The notes under the pieces were generated by a model that did not search any database, was not told the origin of the DNA, and saw only the letters and a program-made list of their open reading frames with translations. A stretch of 64,000 bases of DNA, taken from the NCBI RefSeq assembly GCF_018785315.1, contig NZ_WQPN01000013.1:1-64000 (forward strand), in the 5' to 3' direction. The translations under genes were made by a program, and so were the position numbers. Positions 16,286 to 25,256 of this stretch are shown here, one piece after another (positions within the stretch are counted from its first letter, which is position 1; the number at the start of each line of letters is the position of its first letter). This stretch comes from Clostridium sp. MCC353 (lineage in GTDB: Bacteria; Bacillota; Clostridia; Lachnospirales; Lachnospiraceae).

Positions 16286-17878
16286 CTATTTCCATGAAAA
16301 TGCATCGCCTCTGATTGTGGAACTCTTCGATATCTGAATATCGTTGAGACCGGAATTATGCGCAACCAGTATACAGGTGGACGAAAGGGCATAATACGGA
16401 ACGTCCTTACAGATCAGTTCGGTCAGATACAAAGTATTATCATGGATCAGTTTCTCATCCGTGCTGTTGACGGCCTCCGCCGATTTGGCCGCTCCCTCTT
16501 CATGCACATAGGCCAGGTTGGGGATTGTAAAGCAGTACAGGTTGATTAAATCCAGGGAACTTCTGCTGCCTGCCGTGTTCATGGTGTTCATACACATATC
16601 CCATCCGCTCTGGTGGTCTTTTAAGGTATCATCAAAAACGGCCGCTTCCACCTGTTTAATACCGGCGTTCAAACCGATCTCCTGTAGGGACTGCTGTAAA
16701 ATTTCAGCCGCAGTGGTCTGTGCCGCATCCCCGCTCTTTATATTGATCGTCACTGCCGTCCCCTCCGCGATTCCCGCTTCCTGCAAAAGGGCCTTTGCCT
16801 TATCCAGGTCATAGCTATAATAATCTTCCGGCATATAGTTATCCGCCATATTTCCGGATTTCGGAGAACAGCAGGTGGTACACACCTCACCGAAGCCGCC
16901 ATAAGCCGCCGCTGTTATTCCCGGTGCGTCCGCCGCATAAGCGATTGCCTGACGAACCCGGGCGTCATTGCAGATAGAGTATTCGGAACAATTAAACTGA
17001 ATGGCATTGATTTTATCGGTGAATATCTCCATTCCTGAGAAATTGCCAGCCAGCAGGGAATCATAGTCGGAGGTAAGCACATTATAAGCGCAGTCCACCT
17101 CTCCGGTCTGCAGGGACGTGGTTCTCTGGGAAGCTTCTTTAATGAAGACGATTTTAAAGTTTTTAATGGCTGGAGCCCCTGCCCAGTAATCGTCTCTCCC
17201 TTCAAAAACAGCATAGGCGCCTTTCACATACTCTTTCAGCACATAAGGGCCGCTTCCAATGGGTTTGGCTGCCATCTGGTCCGGGCTCGCCTCAAAGGCT
17301 TCCTGATAGAACAGATTGACATTTTTCAGTGTAACAATGGCAAATGCATATTCCTGCTGAAGCACCAGCTCCACCGTGGTCTCGTCCAGAGCTTTGGTAT
17401 TCTCCGTGTCAATATATTTCACCCAGGTTCTGCTGCTGGTATCCGCATAGGCGGTTGCCAGGGTGTAGACCACATCTTCCGCCGTGAGCTTATGTCCATC
17501 AGAAAATGTTACATCATCCCGCAGATGCAGTTTATAATGGGTTCCGTCCACTTTTTCGATCTCCTTACAGACACCCGGTTTAAAATTTCCTTCCATGTCA
17601 TAATCAAACAATGCGTCATATACCTGGTAAGAAATATCGCCGTATCCGGTCTTGGGGCTTTTTAATGGACAGAAGGTTTCAGGATCATTGGGATATGCGA
17701 ATACCACCGAATCCTTTGTCTGATTGCTGCCTGCCGATTTCGCCTCCGTACTCGTTTGTGCCGGAGCCTGTCCCTGATCCTGGGAAGGTTTTTCCGCCCC
17801 TCCTGACGAACAGGCCGATGCCGATACGACCATGGTCAATGTCAATAAAAGCGCTGCCAATTTTTTACCTCTTTTCAT
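16286..17878 (-). CDS. Peptide-type ABC transporter substrate-binding lipoprotein
   Basis: This 530-residue member of the SBP family 5 (DppA/OppA/NikA) has an N-terminal lipoprotein signal: a Lys-Arg start, a hydrophobic stretch and the lipobox SASAC, giving a lipidated Cys at about residue 24. It would be anchored outside the membrane and deliver ligand to the DppBC channel encoded upstream. RDDVTFSDGHKLTAEDV is the classic family signature. A start at 17878 with AAAGGAGAGG upstream gives a proper signal peptide. The order (permeases, ATPases, then binding protein and hydrolases) is consistent with one operon. The ligand could be a short peptide, an opine or a glycoside. Confidence 0.92.
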   Translation of the reverse strand: MKRGKKLAALLLTLTMVVSASACSSGGAEKPSQDQGQAPAQTSTEAKSAGSNQTKDSVVFAYPNDPETFCPLKSPKTGYGDISYQVYDALFDYDMEGNFKPGVCKEIEKVDGTHYKLHLRDDVTFSDGHKLTAEDVVYTLATAYADTSSRTWVKYIDTENTKALDETTVELVLQQEYAFAIVTLKNVNLFYQEAFEASPDQMAAKPIGSGPYVLKEYVKGAYAVFEGRDDYWAGAPAIKNFKIVFIKEASQRTTSLQTGEVDCAYNVLTSDYDSLLAGNFSGMEIFTDKINAIQFNCSEYSICNDARVRQAIAYAADAPGITAAAYGGFGEVCTTCCSPKSGNMADNYMPEDYYSYDLDKAKALLQEAGIAEGTAVTINIKSGDAAQTTAAEILQQSLQEIGLNAGIKQVEAAVFDDTLKDHQSGWDMCMNTMNTAGSRSSLDLINLYCFTIPNLAYVHEEGAAKSAEAVNSTDEKLIHDNTLYLTELICKDVPYYALSSTCILVAHNSGLNDIQISKSSTIRGDAFSWK

Positions 17879-17909
17879 ACTGTCCTCTCCTTTCGCCGTT
17901 ACACCGGCT

Positions 17910-18872
17910 TCATTCCTTGATTTCCCTGTATCTGCAGCATGACACAAAATGGTCCTGCCCGATCTCTTCCAATTGCTGCATTTCTTCACAGGCTTTATCC
18001 GCATAGTCACATCTGGCTGCAAACCGGCAGCCCGGTTTTGGATTTATAGGAGATGTAATCTCTCCTTTTAAAATGATTCTCTTCCGCTTTATATTCACTT
18101 TCGGAACCGGAATTGCCGAAAGCAGCGCCTTTGTATAGGGATGTTTCGGATGGTAAAACAGTTCCTTTGCCGGCGCTTTTTCCACCATCTGCCCTAGATA
18201 CATCACACAGATGTCGTCGGACATATGCTTAACCACAGAAAGATCATGGGTGATAAAAATATAAGTCAGTCCAATCTGAGCCTGGAGATCCTTCATCAGG
18301 TTCAGAATCTGGGCCTGGATGGAAACGTCCAGGGCCGATACCGGTTCATCACAGACTATGAACTTGGGGTTCAAAGAAAGAGCCCGGGCGATACCGATCC
18401 TCTGCCGCCTTCCTCCATCCAGTTCATGGGGATAAGAATTGGCGAACCGCTGGGCCAGACCCACGATGTCCATCAGCCGTTCCACTTCCTGATTCAACTG
18501 TTCTTTTGACAGACCGCCTTTTCTTTTTAATGGCTCCCGGATGATCTCGCTCACCGACATTCTGGGATTTAACGAGGAATAAGGATCCTGAAAAATGATC
18601 TGCATATCTTCCCTCAGTTTTTTTAACCGGTCCTTCTCCACCTTCGTCACGTCTTCCCCCTGAAAGAAAATCTTTCCTCCGGTACTCTCGTGCAGATGCA
18701 GGATAGTTCTTCCCAGGGTGGATTTTCCGCAGCCCGATTCTCCTACCACCCCCAGTGTGGTTCCTGTCTTTATCTTAAAACTGACATCGTCTATTGCATG
18801 CAGATCCCCCTTTTTCGTCTTAAAATATTTTTTCAGATTCTGGACTTCCAGTATTGTTTCATTTCCCGACAT
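17910..18872 (-). CDS. Peptide ABC transporter ATP-binding protein (DppF/OppF type)
   Basis: The 320-residue ATPase has Walker A GESGCGKST, Walker B IVCDEP, and a C-terminal oligopeptide-transport extension with Cys residues (CRFAARCDYADKAC), typical of OppF/DppF. The ABC signature, normally LSGGQRQR, reads LDGGRRQR here, a one-residue change (Ser to Asp) worth noting. An ATG at 18872, after AAAGGAGG, overlaps the stop codon of the DppD gene. It would pair with DppD as the second ATPase of the importer. Confidence 0.92.
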   Translation of the reverse strand: MSGNETILEVQNLKKYFKTKKGDLHAIDDVSFKIKTGTTLGVVGESGCGKSTLGRTILHLHESTGGKIFFQGEDVTKVEKDRLKKLREDMQIIFQDPYSSLNPRMSVSEIIREPLKRKGGLSKEQLNQEVERLMDIVGLAQRFANSYPHELDGGRRQRIGIARALSLNPKFIVCDEPVSALDVSIQAQILNLMKDLQAQIGLTYIFITHDLSVVKHMSDDICVMYLGQMVEKAPAKELFYHPKHPYTKALLSAIPVPKVNIKRKRIILKGEITSPINPKPGCRFAARCDYADKACEEMQQLEEIGQDHFVSCCRYREIKE

Positions 18873-19849
18873 CATCCGGCCTCCTTTGCTCTCAGGCATT
18901 TCACCATATGGCCTTTTGCCACTTCCACGCCTGCAGGATTCTGAACTTTACATTCTTCGGTACAATAGGGACATCTGGTATGAAATTTACATCCGTCAGG
19001 AAGGCTGGTTGGGTCTGGCATCAGTCCTTTTATGGGGCTTAACCGTTCCACATCCTTATCCAGATCGATGATGGAGCCGAACAGCCCTTCCGTATAGGGA
19101 TGTCCCGGATGATTAAATACCGCCTCGGCTGTTCCATACTCTATGATTTCCCCCGCATAGACAACTCCCACTTTCTGTGCCATTTCGGCAATTACGCCAA
19201 GATCATGAGTGATGATGATCACCGATGTGCCATAATGGTCTTTCAATTCATTCATCATCTGGAGAACCTGGGCCTGAATTGTCACATCCAGAGCAGTTGT
19301 GGGTTCATCCGCCAGCAGAAGTTCGGGATGACAGGCCAGGGCCATTGCGATAACCACCCTCTGCTTCATGCCTCCGGAAAACTGATGGGGATAATCGCCA
19401 TACCGTTCTGCCGGGATTCCCACCTGTTCCAGCATATCCACCGCCCGTTTTTCTACCTCCGCTTTTGACAGCTTTTCATGCAGTTCTATGGCTTCCGCAA
19501 TCTGGGCACCCACGGTGCGTACCGGGTTTAAAGAGGTCATGGGATCCTGGAAGATCATGGATATCTTTTTTCCCCGGATTTTTCGCATCCTGGATTCTGA
19601 CAGTTTCAGCAGGTTTTCTCCATCCACCAGAATTTCTCCATTTTCCACTTTTGCCTGGGGATTTGGAAGAATGCCCAGAATCGCTTTGGCAATGGTTGTT
19701 TTTCCAGCTCCCGTTTCCCCTACCAGTCCCAAGGTTTCACCTTTGACCAGTTCCAGGTCCACATGGTTGACGGCGCAGACCTTTTTGCCATCTGAAAAAT
19801 AAACCACACTTAAATTCTTTATTTCCAAAAGATTATGATCCATCATCAA
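18872..19849 (-). CDS. Peptide ABC transporter ATP-binding protein (DppD/OppD type)
   Basis: The 325-residue ATPase has Walker A GETGAGKTT, signature FSGGMKQRV, and Walker B LLADEPTTALD. Its C-terminal oligopeptide extension holds Cys residues (CKFHTRCPYCTEEC) for an iron-sulfur cluster or zinc. The start is one of three consecutive Met codons. It follows DppC by six bases and overlaps DppF, so the four transporter genes are co-transcribed. Confidence 0.93.
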   Translation of the reverse strand: MMMDHNLLEIKNLSVVYFSDGKKVCAVNHVDLELVKGETLGLVGETGAGKTTIAKAILGILPNPQAKVENGEILVDGENLLKLSESRMRKIRGKKISMIFQDPMTSLNPVRTVGAQIAEAIELHEKLSKAEVEKRAVDMLEQVGIPAERYGDYPHQFSGGMKQRVVIAMALACHPELLLADEPTTALDVTIQAQVLQMMNELKDHYGTSVIIITHDLGVIAEMAQKVGVVYAGEIIEYGTAEAVFNHPGHPYTEGLFGSIIDLDKDVERLSPIKGLMPDPTSLPDGCKFHTRCPYCTEECKVQNPAGVEVAKGHMVKCLRAKEAG

Positions 19850-19855
19850 GTCCCC

Positions 19856-20719
19856 CTAATTCTTCAATTTCGGATCCAGCGCATCCCTAAGCCCGTCGCC
19901 CAGCAGATTGAAGGACAGTACTGTGAGCATGATGCAGAGGCCGGGGAACAGGGCCAGATATGGATAGTTTCTCAGATAATTTCTTCCGTCAGAGACCATG
20001 GCCCCCCATTCCGGGGAAGGAGGCTGTACGCCAAGGCCCAAAAAGCTTAAAGTTGCCGCTGCCAGAATCGACTGTCCCAGGCTCATGGTGATCTGGACGA
20101 TCAGCGGGGAAATGGCATTGGGAAGAATGTGTTTAAAAATGATCTCGAAATCATTTGCATTGGTAGCCACCGCCGCTTCCACATATTCCTGATCCCTGCA
20201 TACCATAAACTGGGATCTTAAAATCCTTGCATAGATCGGGATTGTTGTGATTCCCAACGCGATAATCGTATTCCTTCCGCTGGCTCCAAGGGCAGATGCC
20301 AGTACCATAGTCAGAAGGATGGACGGTATTGACTGATAGATATCCAGCAGGCGCATCAGCAGATTGTCGATCATCCCCCCGTAATATCCCGCCACGGCGC
20401 CCATAATTATTCCGAAAAATGCCGCCATTAAAACGGACAGGAAGCCAATCTTTAAAGATTCCCGGGCCCCATAGATTAAACGGCTTAAAATGTCCCTTCC
20501 CACTTTGTCTGTACCGAACAGATGATTTCCTCCCGGTTTGCAAAATGTGTTCATCAAATCCTGCTGTGTATAGCTGTAAGGCGCGATAAAATCTGCAAAG
20601 ACCGCCGCCAGAACCATAATAACGATTACCCCCAAGCCGATCATAGCCAGTTTATTCCTGCACAGCCTTTTCATAACGCCGGAAAAACTGCTCTCTTTTT
20701 TCGATTTATTCCTTTTCAT
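19856..20719 (-). CDS. Peptide ABC transporter permease (DppC/OppC type)
   Basis: This 287-residue inner-membrane permease has about six transmembrane segments. The family EAA loop is visible as EYVEAAVATNANDFEIIFKHILPN, which contacts the ATPases. The N-terminal segment (MIGLGVIVIMVLAAVFADFIAP) and the LFGTDKVGRDILSR motif are typical of OppC. It is encoded between DppB and DppD with short gaps and forms the channel with DppB. Confidence 0.93.
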   Translation of the reverse strand: MKRNKSKKESSFSGVMKRLCRNKLAMIGLGVIVIMVLAAVFADFIAPYSYTQQDLMNTFCKPGGNHLFGTDKVGRDILSRLIYGARESLKIGFLSVLMAAFFGIIMGAVAGYYGGMIDNLLMRLLDIYQSIPSILLTMVLASALGASGRNTIIALGITTIPIYARILRSQFMVCRDQEYVEAAVATNANDFEIIFKHILPNAISPLIVQITMSLGQSILAAATLSFLGLGVQPPSPEWGAMVSDGRNYLRNYPYLALFPGLCIMLTVLSFNLLGDGLRDALDPKLKN

Positions 20720-20734
20720 AAACGCCCTCCTTCC

Positions 20735-21673
20735 TCATCGGCTGCTTCTGTACTGGGAACGGATTCTCGGATCTGCCGCAGCATAGACTAAGTCCATGGC
20801 CAGCATACAGAGTCCAAACCATAGGGAAATTACGAACACCCCTGCCTGAACCACCGCATAGTCCCTGGAATTGATGGCATTAATCAGATAGCTTCCCATA
20901 CCGGGAATGGAAAAAATAGATTCCACCACCATGGAGCCCCCAAGGGCATGGGCAAATCTGGCAACTATAACCGTGATGATAGGCATCAACGCATTCTGCA
21001 GCCCGTGTCCGTAAATGACCTTGGATTCCTTCTGCCCTTTTGCCCGTGCCGTTGTTATGTAATCCTGGCGGATGACTTCCAGCATACTGGACCTGGTCTG
21101 CCTTGCCAGGCTGGCCGTTGTTCCCAATGCCACGGATACGCATGGAAGGATGTATCCGGTCCAATGATCCACTCCCAGAGAAGGCAGAATTCCGAGTTTA
21201 AGCGCAAAGAGCATGATCATCATCAATGCGAACCAGAAATTCGGCATAGATACAAAAAACAGGGAAAAGAACATGGTAAAATTGTCCTTTGCCGAATACT
21301 GGTGTGTGGCCGCCAAAACCCCCGCCGGTATCCCGATACATATGGCGATCAGCAGGCTTATGACAGAGATCTTCAGCGTGTAGGGAATCCGAAACAGAAT
21401 CTGGTCCCTAATGGAATCCCTGGAAGTATAAGATTCGCCGAAATCAAACTTTGTCGCCGCATGATAAATGAATCTGCAGTATCTTTGAATAAAAGGATCA
21501 TCTAATCCCAGCTCTTCATTGAGCGCCGCTTTGCTTTCATCCGTCGCTTCGATTCCGAGAATGATTGTTGCCGGATCTCCCGGAGTGAACTCCATAATCG
21601 CCATAATCACCAGCGAAACCCCTAAAATAACCGGAATCATCCACAAAATTCTTTTTCCAACATACTTTAACAT
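20735..21673 (-). CDS. Peptide ABC transporter permease (DppB/OppB type)
   Basis: This 312-residue permease has six hydrophobic segments, the conserved N-terminal signature FTPGDPA, and the EAA-type loop YITTARAKGQKESKVIYGHGLQNALMP. It is the first gene of the importer operon. Its upstream region (321 bp) is shared with a divergent CapA/TetR gene pair and holds a 44-bp perfect palindrome, so the TetR-family protein is a plausible regulator. Confidence 0.93.
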   Translation of the reverse strand: MLKYVGKRILWMIPVILGVSLVIMAIMEFTPGDPATIILGIEATDESKAALNEELGLDDPFIQRYCRFIYHAATKFDFGESYTSRDSIRDQILFRIPYTLKISVISLLIAICIGIPAGVLAATHQYSAKDNFTMFFSLFFVSMPNFWFALMMIMLFALKLGILPSLGVDHWTGYILPCVSVALGTTASLARQTRSSMLEVIRQDYITTARAKGQKESKVIYGHGLQNALMPIITVIVARFAHALGGSMVVESIFSIPGMGSYLINAINSRDYAVVQAGVFVISLWFGLCMLAMDLVYAAADPRIRSQYRSSR

Positions 21674-21849
21674 ATTTGCGTGTTCATCCTTTCTTTAATA
21701 GTCGGCCATCTATGGCCTTTTCCATACCCAATACAGTAACTTCTGCCGTATATCCTCTTTTTTTATACACATCCTCCTTTTTTTGGTAATAGTCTGCATT
21801 TTTCATTCATTGTGTATAGCATAGCATGAATGATATACCTCTTTCCATA

Positions 21850-21893
21850 TGAAAATTGAACAAAATTCAAATTTGAATTTTGTTCAATTTTCA
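21850..21893. promoter_or_regulatory. 44-bp perfect palindrome, probable TetR operator
   Basis: Bases 21850-21871 are the exact reverse complement of 21872-21893; the core is TTCAAATTTGAA flanked by TTGAACAAAA arms. It sits between the divergent dppB-type and capA-type genes, directly upstream of a -35-like TTGTTA. A TetR gene lies two genes away. No T run follows and both neighbours start away from it, so an operator is more likely than a terminator. Confidence 0.7.
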
Positions 21894-21895
21894 AC

Positions 21896-21924
21896 TTGTT
21901 ATCCTGCCATCAATCTTTTAAAAT
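21896..21924 (+). promoter_or_regulatory. Putative sigma-A promoter of the CapA/TetR pair
   Basis: TTGTTA (21896-21901), 17 bases, then TAAAAT (21919-21924). It is about 70 bp before the CapA start, and the palindrome ends three bases upstream of the -35. Confidence 0.5.
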
Positions 21925-21995
21925 TATATTTAGATGATTATCAACCCGTAATCTGGAAATTTTACCCATTATCCAGTATAATAAAGGAGACTATT

Positions 21996-23111
21996 ATGAA
22001 TACAAAGCCAATCACGTTTCTCGCTACCGGCGACATCGGTATGAACCGCCCCAATCCGGATTCCATTTTCGACAAGGTTCGGAAAGAATTGTCCGGGGCA
22101 GATTTATTATTTGGCCAGTTAGAGCCTTGTCTTGCCGATACTGGCAGTCCGGCCTGCCAGTGCCGTCTTCCTATGCGGGGACATCCCGCCAGCGGGCGCG
22201 CGATCAGAAAGGCCGGTTACGATGTCATTTCCTTTGCGACCAATCACTGTATGGACTGGGGGCGGGAGGCATTTTATCAGACCCTGGATGTAATTCGCTC
22301 TAATGGAATGGTTCCCATAGGTTCCGGAAGCAATCTGGTGGAAGCCAGGAGACCTGGCATTATAGAAGTTGACGGGGTCCGTTTCGGTTTTTTAGGATAT
22401 AATTCCATACTTCCCCAGGATTACTGGGCTACGGATGAACGTCCGGGCTGTGCTCCCATGCGGATCCATACGGTCTATGAACCCATTGAGCATGACCAGC
22501 CCGGCACTCCCTGTCAAATCCATACATTTCCCTTCCGGGAAGATATGGAATACATGCTTGCGGATGTGACCGAACTGCGCTCTCAGGTAGATATTCTCAT
22601 TTTTTCGATTCATTGGGGAATTCATTTCATTCCGGCCGTACTGGCTGAATATCAAAGGGTCGTCGCTCATGCTGCTATCGATGCCGGAGCCGATATCATT
22701 TTGGGACACCACTCCCATATTCTGAAGCCGGTGGAGGTTTACCGGGGCAAGGTGATTTTCTACAGCCTGGCCAATTTTGCCCTGGACCCGCCTCAGGCCT
22801 TTGATGAACATCTGAATGAAAAAGCCAGTCATAAGCACATGGTATCCCTTAATCCATCCTGGGAAAACAACGGCAGAAATATGCCTGATGATTCCTACAA
22901 GACCATACTCTGCCGCTGCACGGTTGAAGATAAGAAAATCAGTGATGTTGTATTCCAGCCTGTCAGCCTTGATTCCAATTCCAATCCGAGAATTTTAGAG
23001 CCGGATGAACCGGAATTTATAGAAATTGTCAATTATATGAAGGAGATTACTGTCAGCCAGAACCTGCCGACCGATTACGTAACTGACGGCAGATATGTCC
23101 GACCGAGGTGA
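21996..23111 (+). CDS. CapA-like metallophosphatase-fold protein (1 of 3)
   Basis: The 371-residue protein belongs to the CapA/PGA_cap family (calcineurin-like fold). Visible metal-site motifs are ATGDIGMNR, FATNHCMDWG and DIILGHHSHILKPVE, which supply Asp, Asn and His ligands. Named members act in poly-gamma-glutamate capsule synthesis, but this one lacks an N-terminal membrane anchor and lies in a catabolic neighbourhood, so a cytoplasmic hydrolase or amide-cleaving role is plausible. The start at 21996 follows AAAGGAG; a longer frame begins inside the palindrome and is unlikely. It is followed four bases later by TetR. Relatives are at 41609 and 42787. Confidence 0.85.
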   Translation: MNTKPITFLATGDIGMNRPNPDSIFDKVRKELSGADLLFGQLEPCLADTGSPACQCRLPMRGHPASGRAIRKAGYDVISFATNHCMDWGREAFYQTLDVIRSNGMVPIGSGSNLVEARRPGIIEVDGVRFGFLGYNSILPQDYWATDERPGCAPMRIHTVYEPIEHDQPGTPCQIHTFPFREDMEYMLADVTELRSQVDILIFSIHWGIHFIPAVLAEYQRVVAHAAIDAGADIILGHHSHILKPVEVYRGKVIFYSLANFALDPPQAFDEHLNEKASHKHMVSLNPSWENNGRNMPDDSYKTILCRCTVEDKKISDVVFQPVSLDSNSNPRILEPDEPEFIEIVNYMKEITVSQNLPTDYVTDGRYVRPR

Positions 23112-23115
23112 GAAT

Positions 23116-23703
23116 ATGCCAAGAAAAAGTACTTATAACAAATCAGAAGTGACCCGTGAAAGCCTGAGGCGCACTGCTCTCCTGCTTTTCAGTGAAAAAG
23201 GCTACTCAAAAGTTACGATCCAGATGATCTGTGAAGCCTGCGGAGTCGCCACCGGGTTATTTTATTATTATTTCCCATCCAAAAGTGCGGTAATTGAAGA
23301 ATCCAGGAAAATTGGAGAACCGCTTTTTGAAGAACTATTGCAGAAAGCGGAGCTTCCGGAAGATACGGAAGCTTATATCAGAACTTATTTTGAGATTTAT
23401 GCAGAAGTGAATCTCCATCTGGGCACGGATATTTTCATGCGCGTGACCCCTGAACGAGGTTCCGGCTCTCAGGACGAAACCACCCGTCCCACACATATCC
23501 GTTTAGAGAGAAAAATTGAAGAAGCACAGGAAAAAGGGCTGTTCCGCGCTGAAGCGGAACCGGTTAAAATCGTCCAGCAATTATTCACTTATGTCCGCGG
23601 CGTGATCATTGACTGGTGTCTCTCTTCCGGGAGCTATGATTTGAACAGTGCAATACAGACCATGCTGACGCCATACCTGTACTATTATATTATTAGACCG
23701 TAA
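23116..23703 (+). CDS. TetR-family transcriptional regulator
   Basis: This 195-residue protein has an N-terminal TetR helix-turn-helix at about residues 15-55: ALLLFSEKGYSKVTIQMICEACGV then TGLFYYYFPSKSAVI. The rest is a helical ligand domain. The start ATG at 23116 follows GAGGTGAG and is preferred over 23095, which overlaps CapA. It is co-transcribed with CapA and is the best candidate to bind the 44-bp palindrome that separates this pair from the peptide importer. The effector is probably the importer's substrate or a product. Confidence 0.92.
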   Translation: MPRKSTYNKSEVTRESLRRTALLLFSEKGYSKVTIQMICEACGVATGLFYYYFPSKSAVIEESRKIGEPLFEELLQKAELPEDTEAYIRTYFEIYAEVNLHLGTDIFMRVTPERGSGSQDETTRPTHIRLERKIEEAQEKGLFRAEAEPVKIVQQLFTYVRGVIIDWCLSSGSYDLNSAIQTMLTPYLYYYIIRP

Positions 23704-23705
23704 AC

Positions 23706-23759
23706 TTTAAAGTAAAGGGTGAAGGCATTTTCGAAAATGCCTTCACCCTTTACTTTAAA
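23706..23759. terminator. 54-bp perfect palindrome, bidirectional terminator
   Basis: Two 26-bp perfect arms around a central CG lie between the convergent TetR and permease 2 genes. The right arm contains the stop codon of permease 2 (23755-23757). A and T runs at the outer ends serve both directions. Confidence 0.9.
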
Positions 23760-25050
23760 TATGGAAAAATCCAAACAACCCAATGGATGCCAATACCGCG
23801 CAGGCCACCGGTATAATCACCGCCACCGGAATCATCCAGTTTGACAGCTGCTCCTTCACTTTAGGATCCGGGCACCCTGCAATAGTCATCGCTCCGCCTG
23901 TTGAGAACGGTGATACGGAAGAACTCATAGCTCCCACGAAAATACAGGAAAACAGCATAACCGGATTCAGTCCCAGATTAGCCGCCAGCCCCTCCACCAT
24001 AGGATATAAAAGCGGGCACACAACTCCCGTTCCACTGGAGAAAAAGCTTAAAAATGCGGCGAATCCTACCAAAGCAGCCGGAACTAATGCCTTAGGAATG
24101 TTGTTGCTCATGATATTGGCAATCGCATCCGTCATACCGGATTCTTTAGCTACGCTCAACAGCATATACATACCTGCGATCAGTACGATCGTATTCATCG
24201 GAATTTTTTTAATTACATCTTTTTCATCTCCCAGTTTCATGAATACTGACAGCACCGCTGCAAATACCATCACGGACTGCGGCTGTGTTAACGCCGCGAG
24301 TTTTGAGATAAACGGGGTTTTAAACCATGTATTTAAAATTGCCGGAATCACCATGGCGGCCAGAGCCACTAAAAGCAGCCAAAGCTGTTTTTTCTGTACA
24401 GCATTAAATGGTTCCGGTTTCTTCACTTCTACCCGTTTCGCCTTATATCCTTTAAAAATCATATAGCAGACTGCGATAACTAAAATCTGTTTAAAGCAGG
24501 AATTGAACCATACATAGTAGCTGATCTGGTTTGCGCTCTCCATGTAAGCCGTTTTCTGGATCAAACCATTGGAGATAACTCCTCCAAACCCATTGATCGG
24601 ATTGTCTCCACCGATGGTGGTGGCACAGGCAACGCTGAGGGCAATCAGAATCGGGTGGATGCCCGCATTTAAACCGATGGAAAATGCCAGCGGTCCGATA
24701 ATTGCCGGAGTGGAAGCCCCTGCTCCCAAAAATGCAACAACCGCACACACAACTGCGATCACCCAGGGAATCAGTTTTGCATTTCCGTTTAAGCCATAGA
24801 GCAGGTTCTTTGCCAGCAGATCCATAGTTCCGTTGTTGGTGGCATAGTTGAAAAACAACGCAATCGCCAGCAGATAGAATACGATGCTGGTGGGCCAGTA
24901 GCCGATAACCGTGGATACTTTTCCGCCGTCCACCAATAATACTTCAATTAAAAACGCAAACCCCATTGCAATGATACCTGCATTTACTTTGAATTTCCAG
25001 CCTAAAATAATTGCAACTACAATTGCGATCAAAGATATTTGTAAAGCCAT
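23755..25050 (-). CDS. MatC/SLC13-type dicarboxylate permease (module 2)
   Basis: The 431-residue membrane protein with about 11-12 hydrophobic segments is a paralogue of the module 1 permease. Its N terminus (FKVNAGIIAMGFAFLIEVLL) matches the MatC-type domain, and SSSVSPFSTGGAMTIAG is the equivalent C-terminal hairpin. It is the last gene after GRE2 and the PrpD protein on the same strand, although a hairpin element separates it from PrpD. It probably imports a carboxylate used by GRE2 and PrpD. Confidence 0.83.
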   Translation of the reverse strand: MALQISLIAIVVAIILGWKFKVNAGIIAMGFAFLIEVLLVDGGKVSTVIGYWPTSIVFYLLAIALFFNYATNNGTMDLLAKNLLYGLNGNAKLIPWVIAVVCAVVAFLGAGASTPAIIGPLAFSIGLNAGIHPILIALSVACATTIGGDNPINGFGGVISNGLIQKTAYMESANQISYYVWFNSCFKQILVIAVCYMIFKGYKAKRVEVKKPEPFNAVQKKQLWLLLVALAAMVIPAILNTWFKTPFISKLAALTQPQSVMVFAAVLSVFMKLGDEKDVIKKIPMNTIVLIAGMYMLLSVAKESGMTDAIANIMSNNIPKALVPAALVGFAAFLSFFSSGTGVVCPLLYPMVEGLAANLGLNPVMLFSCIFVGAMSSSVSPFSTGGAMTIAGCPDPKVKEQLSNWMIPVAVIIPVACAVLASIGLFGFFHI

Positions 25051-25091
25051 AAAATTTATCCCCCTTTACGTTCTTTTAAACGTATGTTCTG

Positions 25092-25251
25092 GAGTGTGTT
25101 TGAAAATTGCTTTCTGTCAGATGTGCGTCCCAGTTTGTGGGAGATTTGTTCCGAATGAGGGAGGCGCAGCGGGCTACGTTGACCGAATTCGGGGCAAATA
25201 TACCGCAAAGTGGGGCGTGCAGATGACGGGAATGAATTTTCAAACACGCTC
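25092..25251. repeat. 160-bp imperfect long hairpin element
   Basis: The outer ends GTGTTTGAAAATT and AATTTTCAAACAC are inverted, and the two halves stay similar in reverse complement through GCGTCCCAGTTTGTGGGA and its partner to GACCGAATTCGG at the centre. It fills the permease 2-PrpD gap. I remember similar sequences as common intergenic repeats in Lachnospiraceae genomes. Short frames inside it are artefacts. Confidence 0.75.
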
Positions 25252-25256
25252 TAGTT

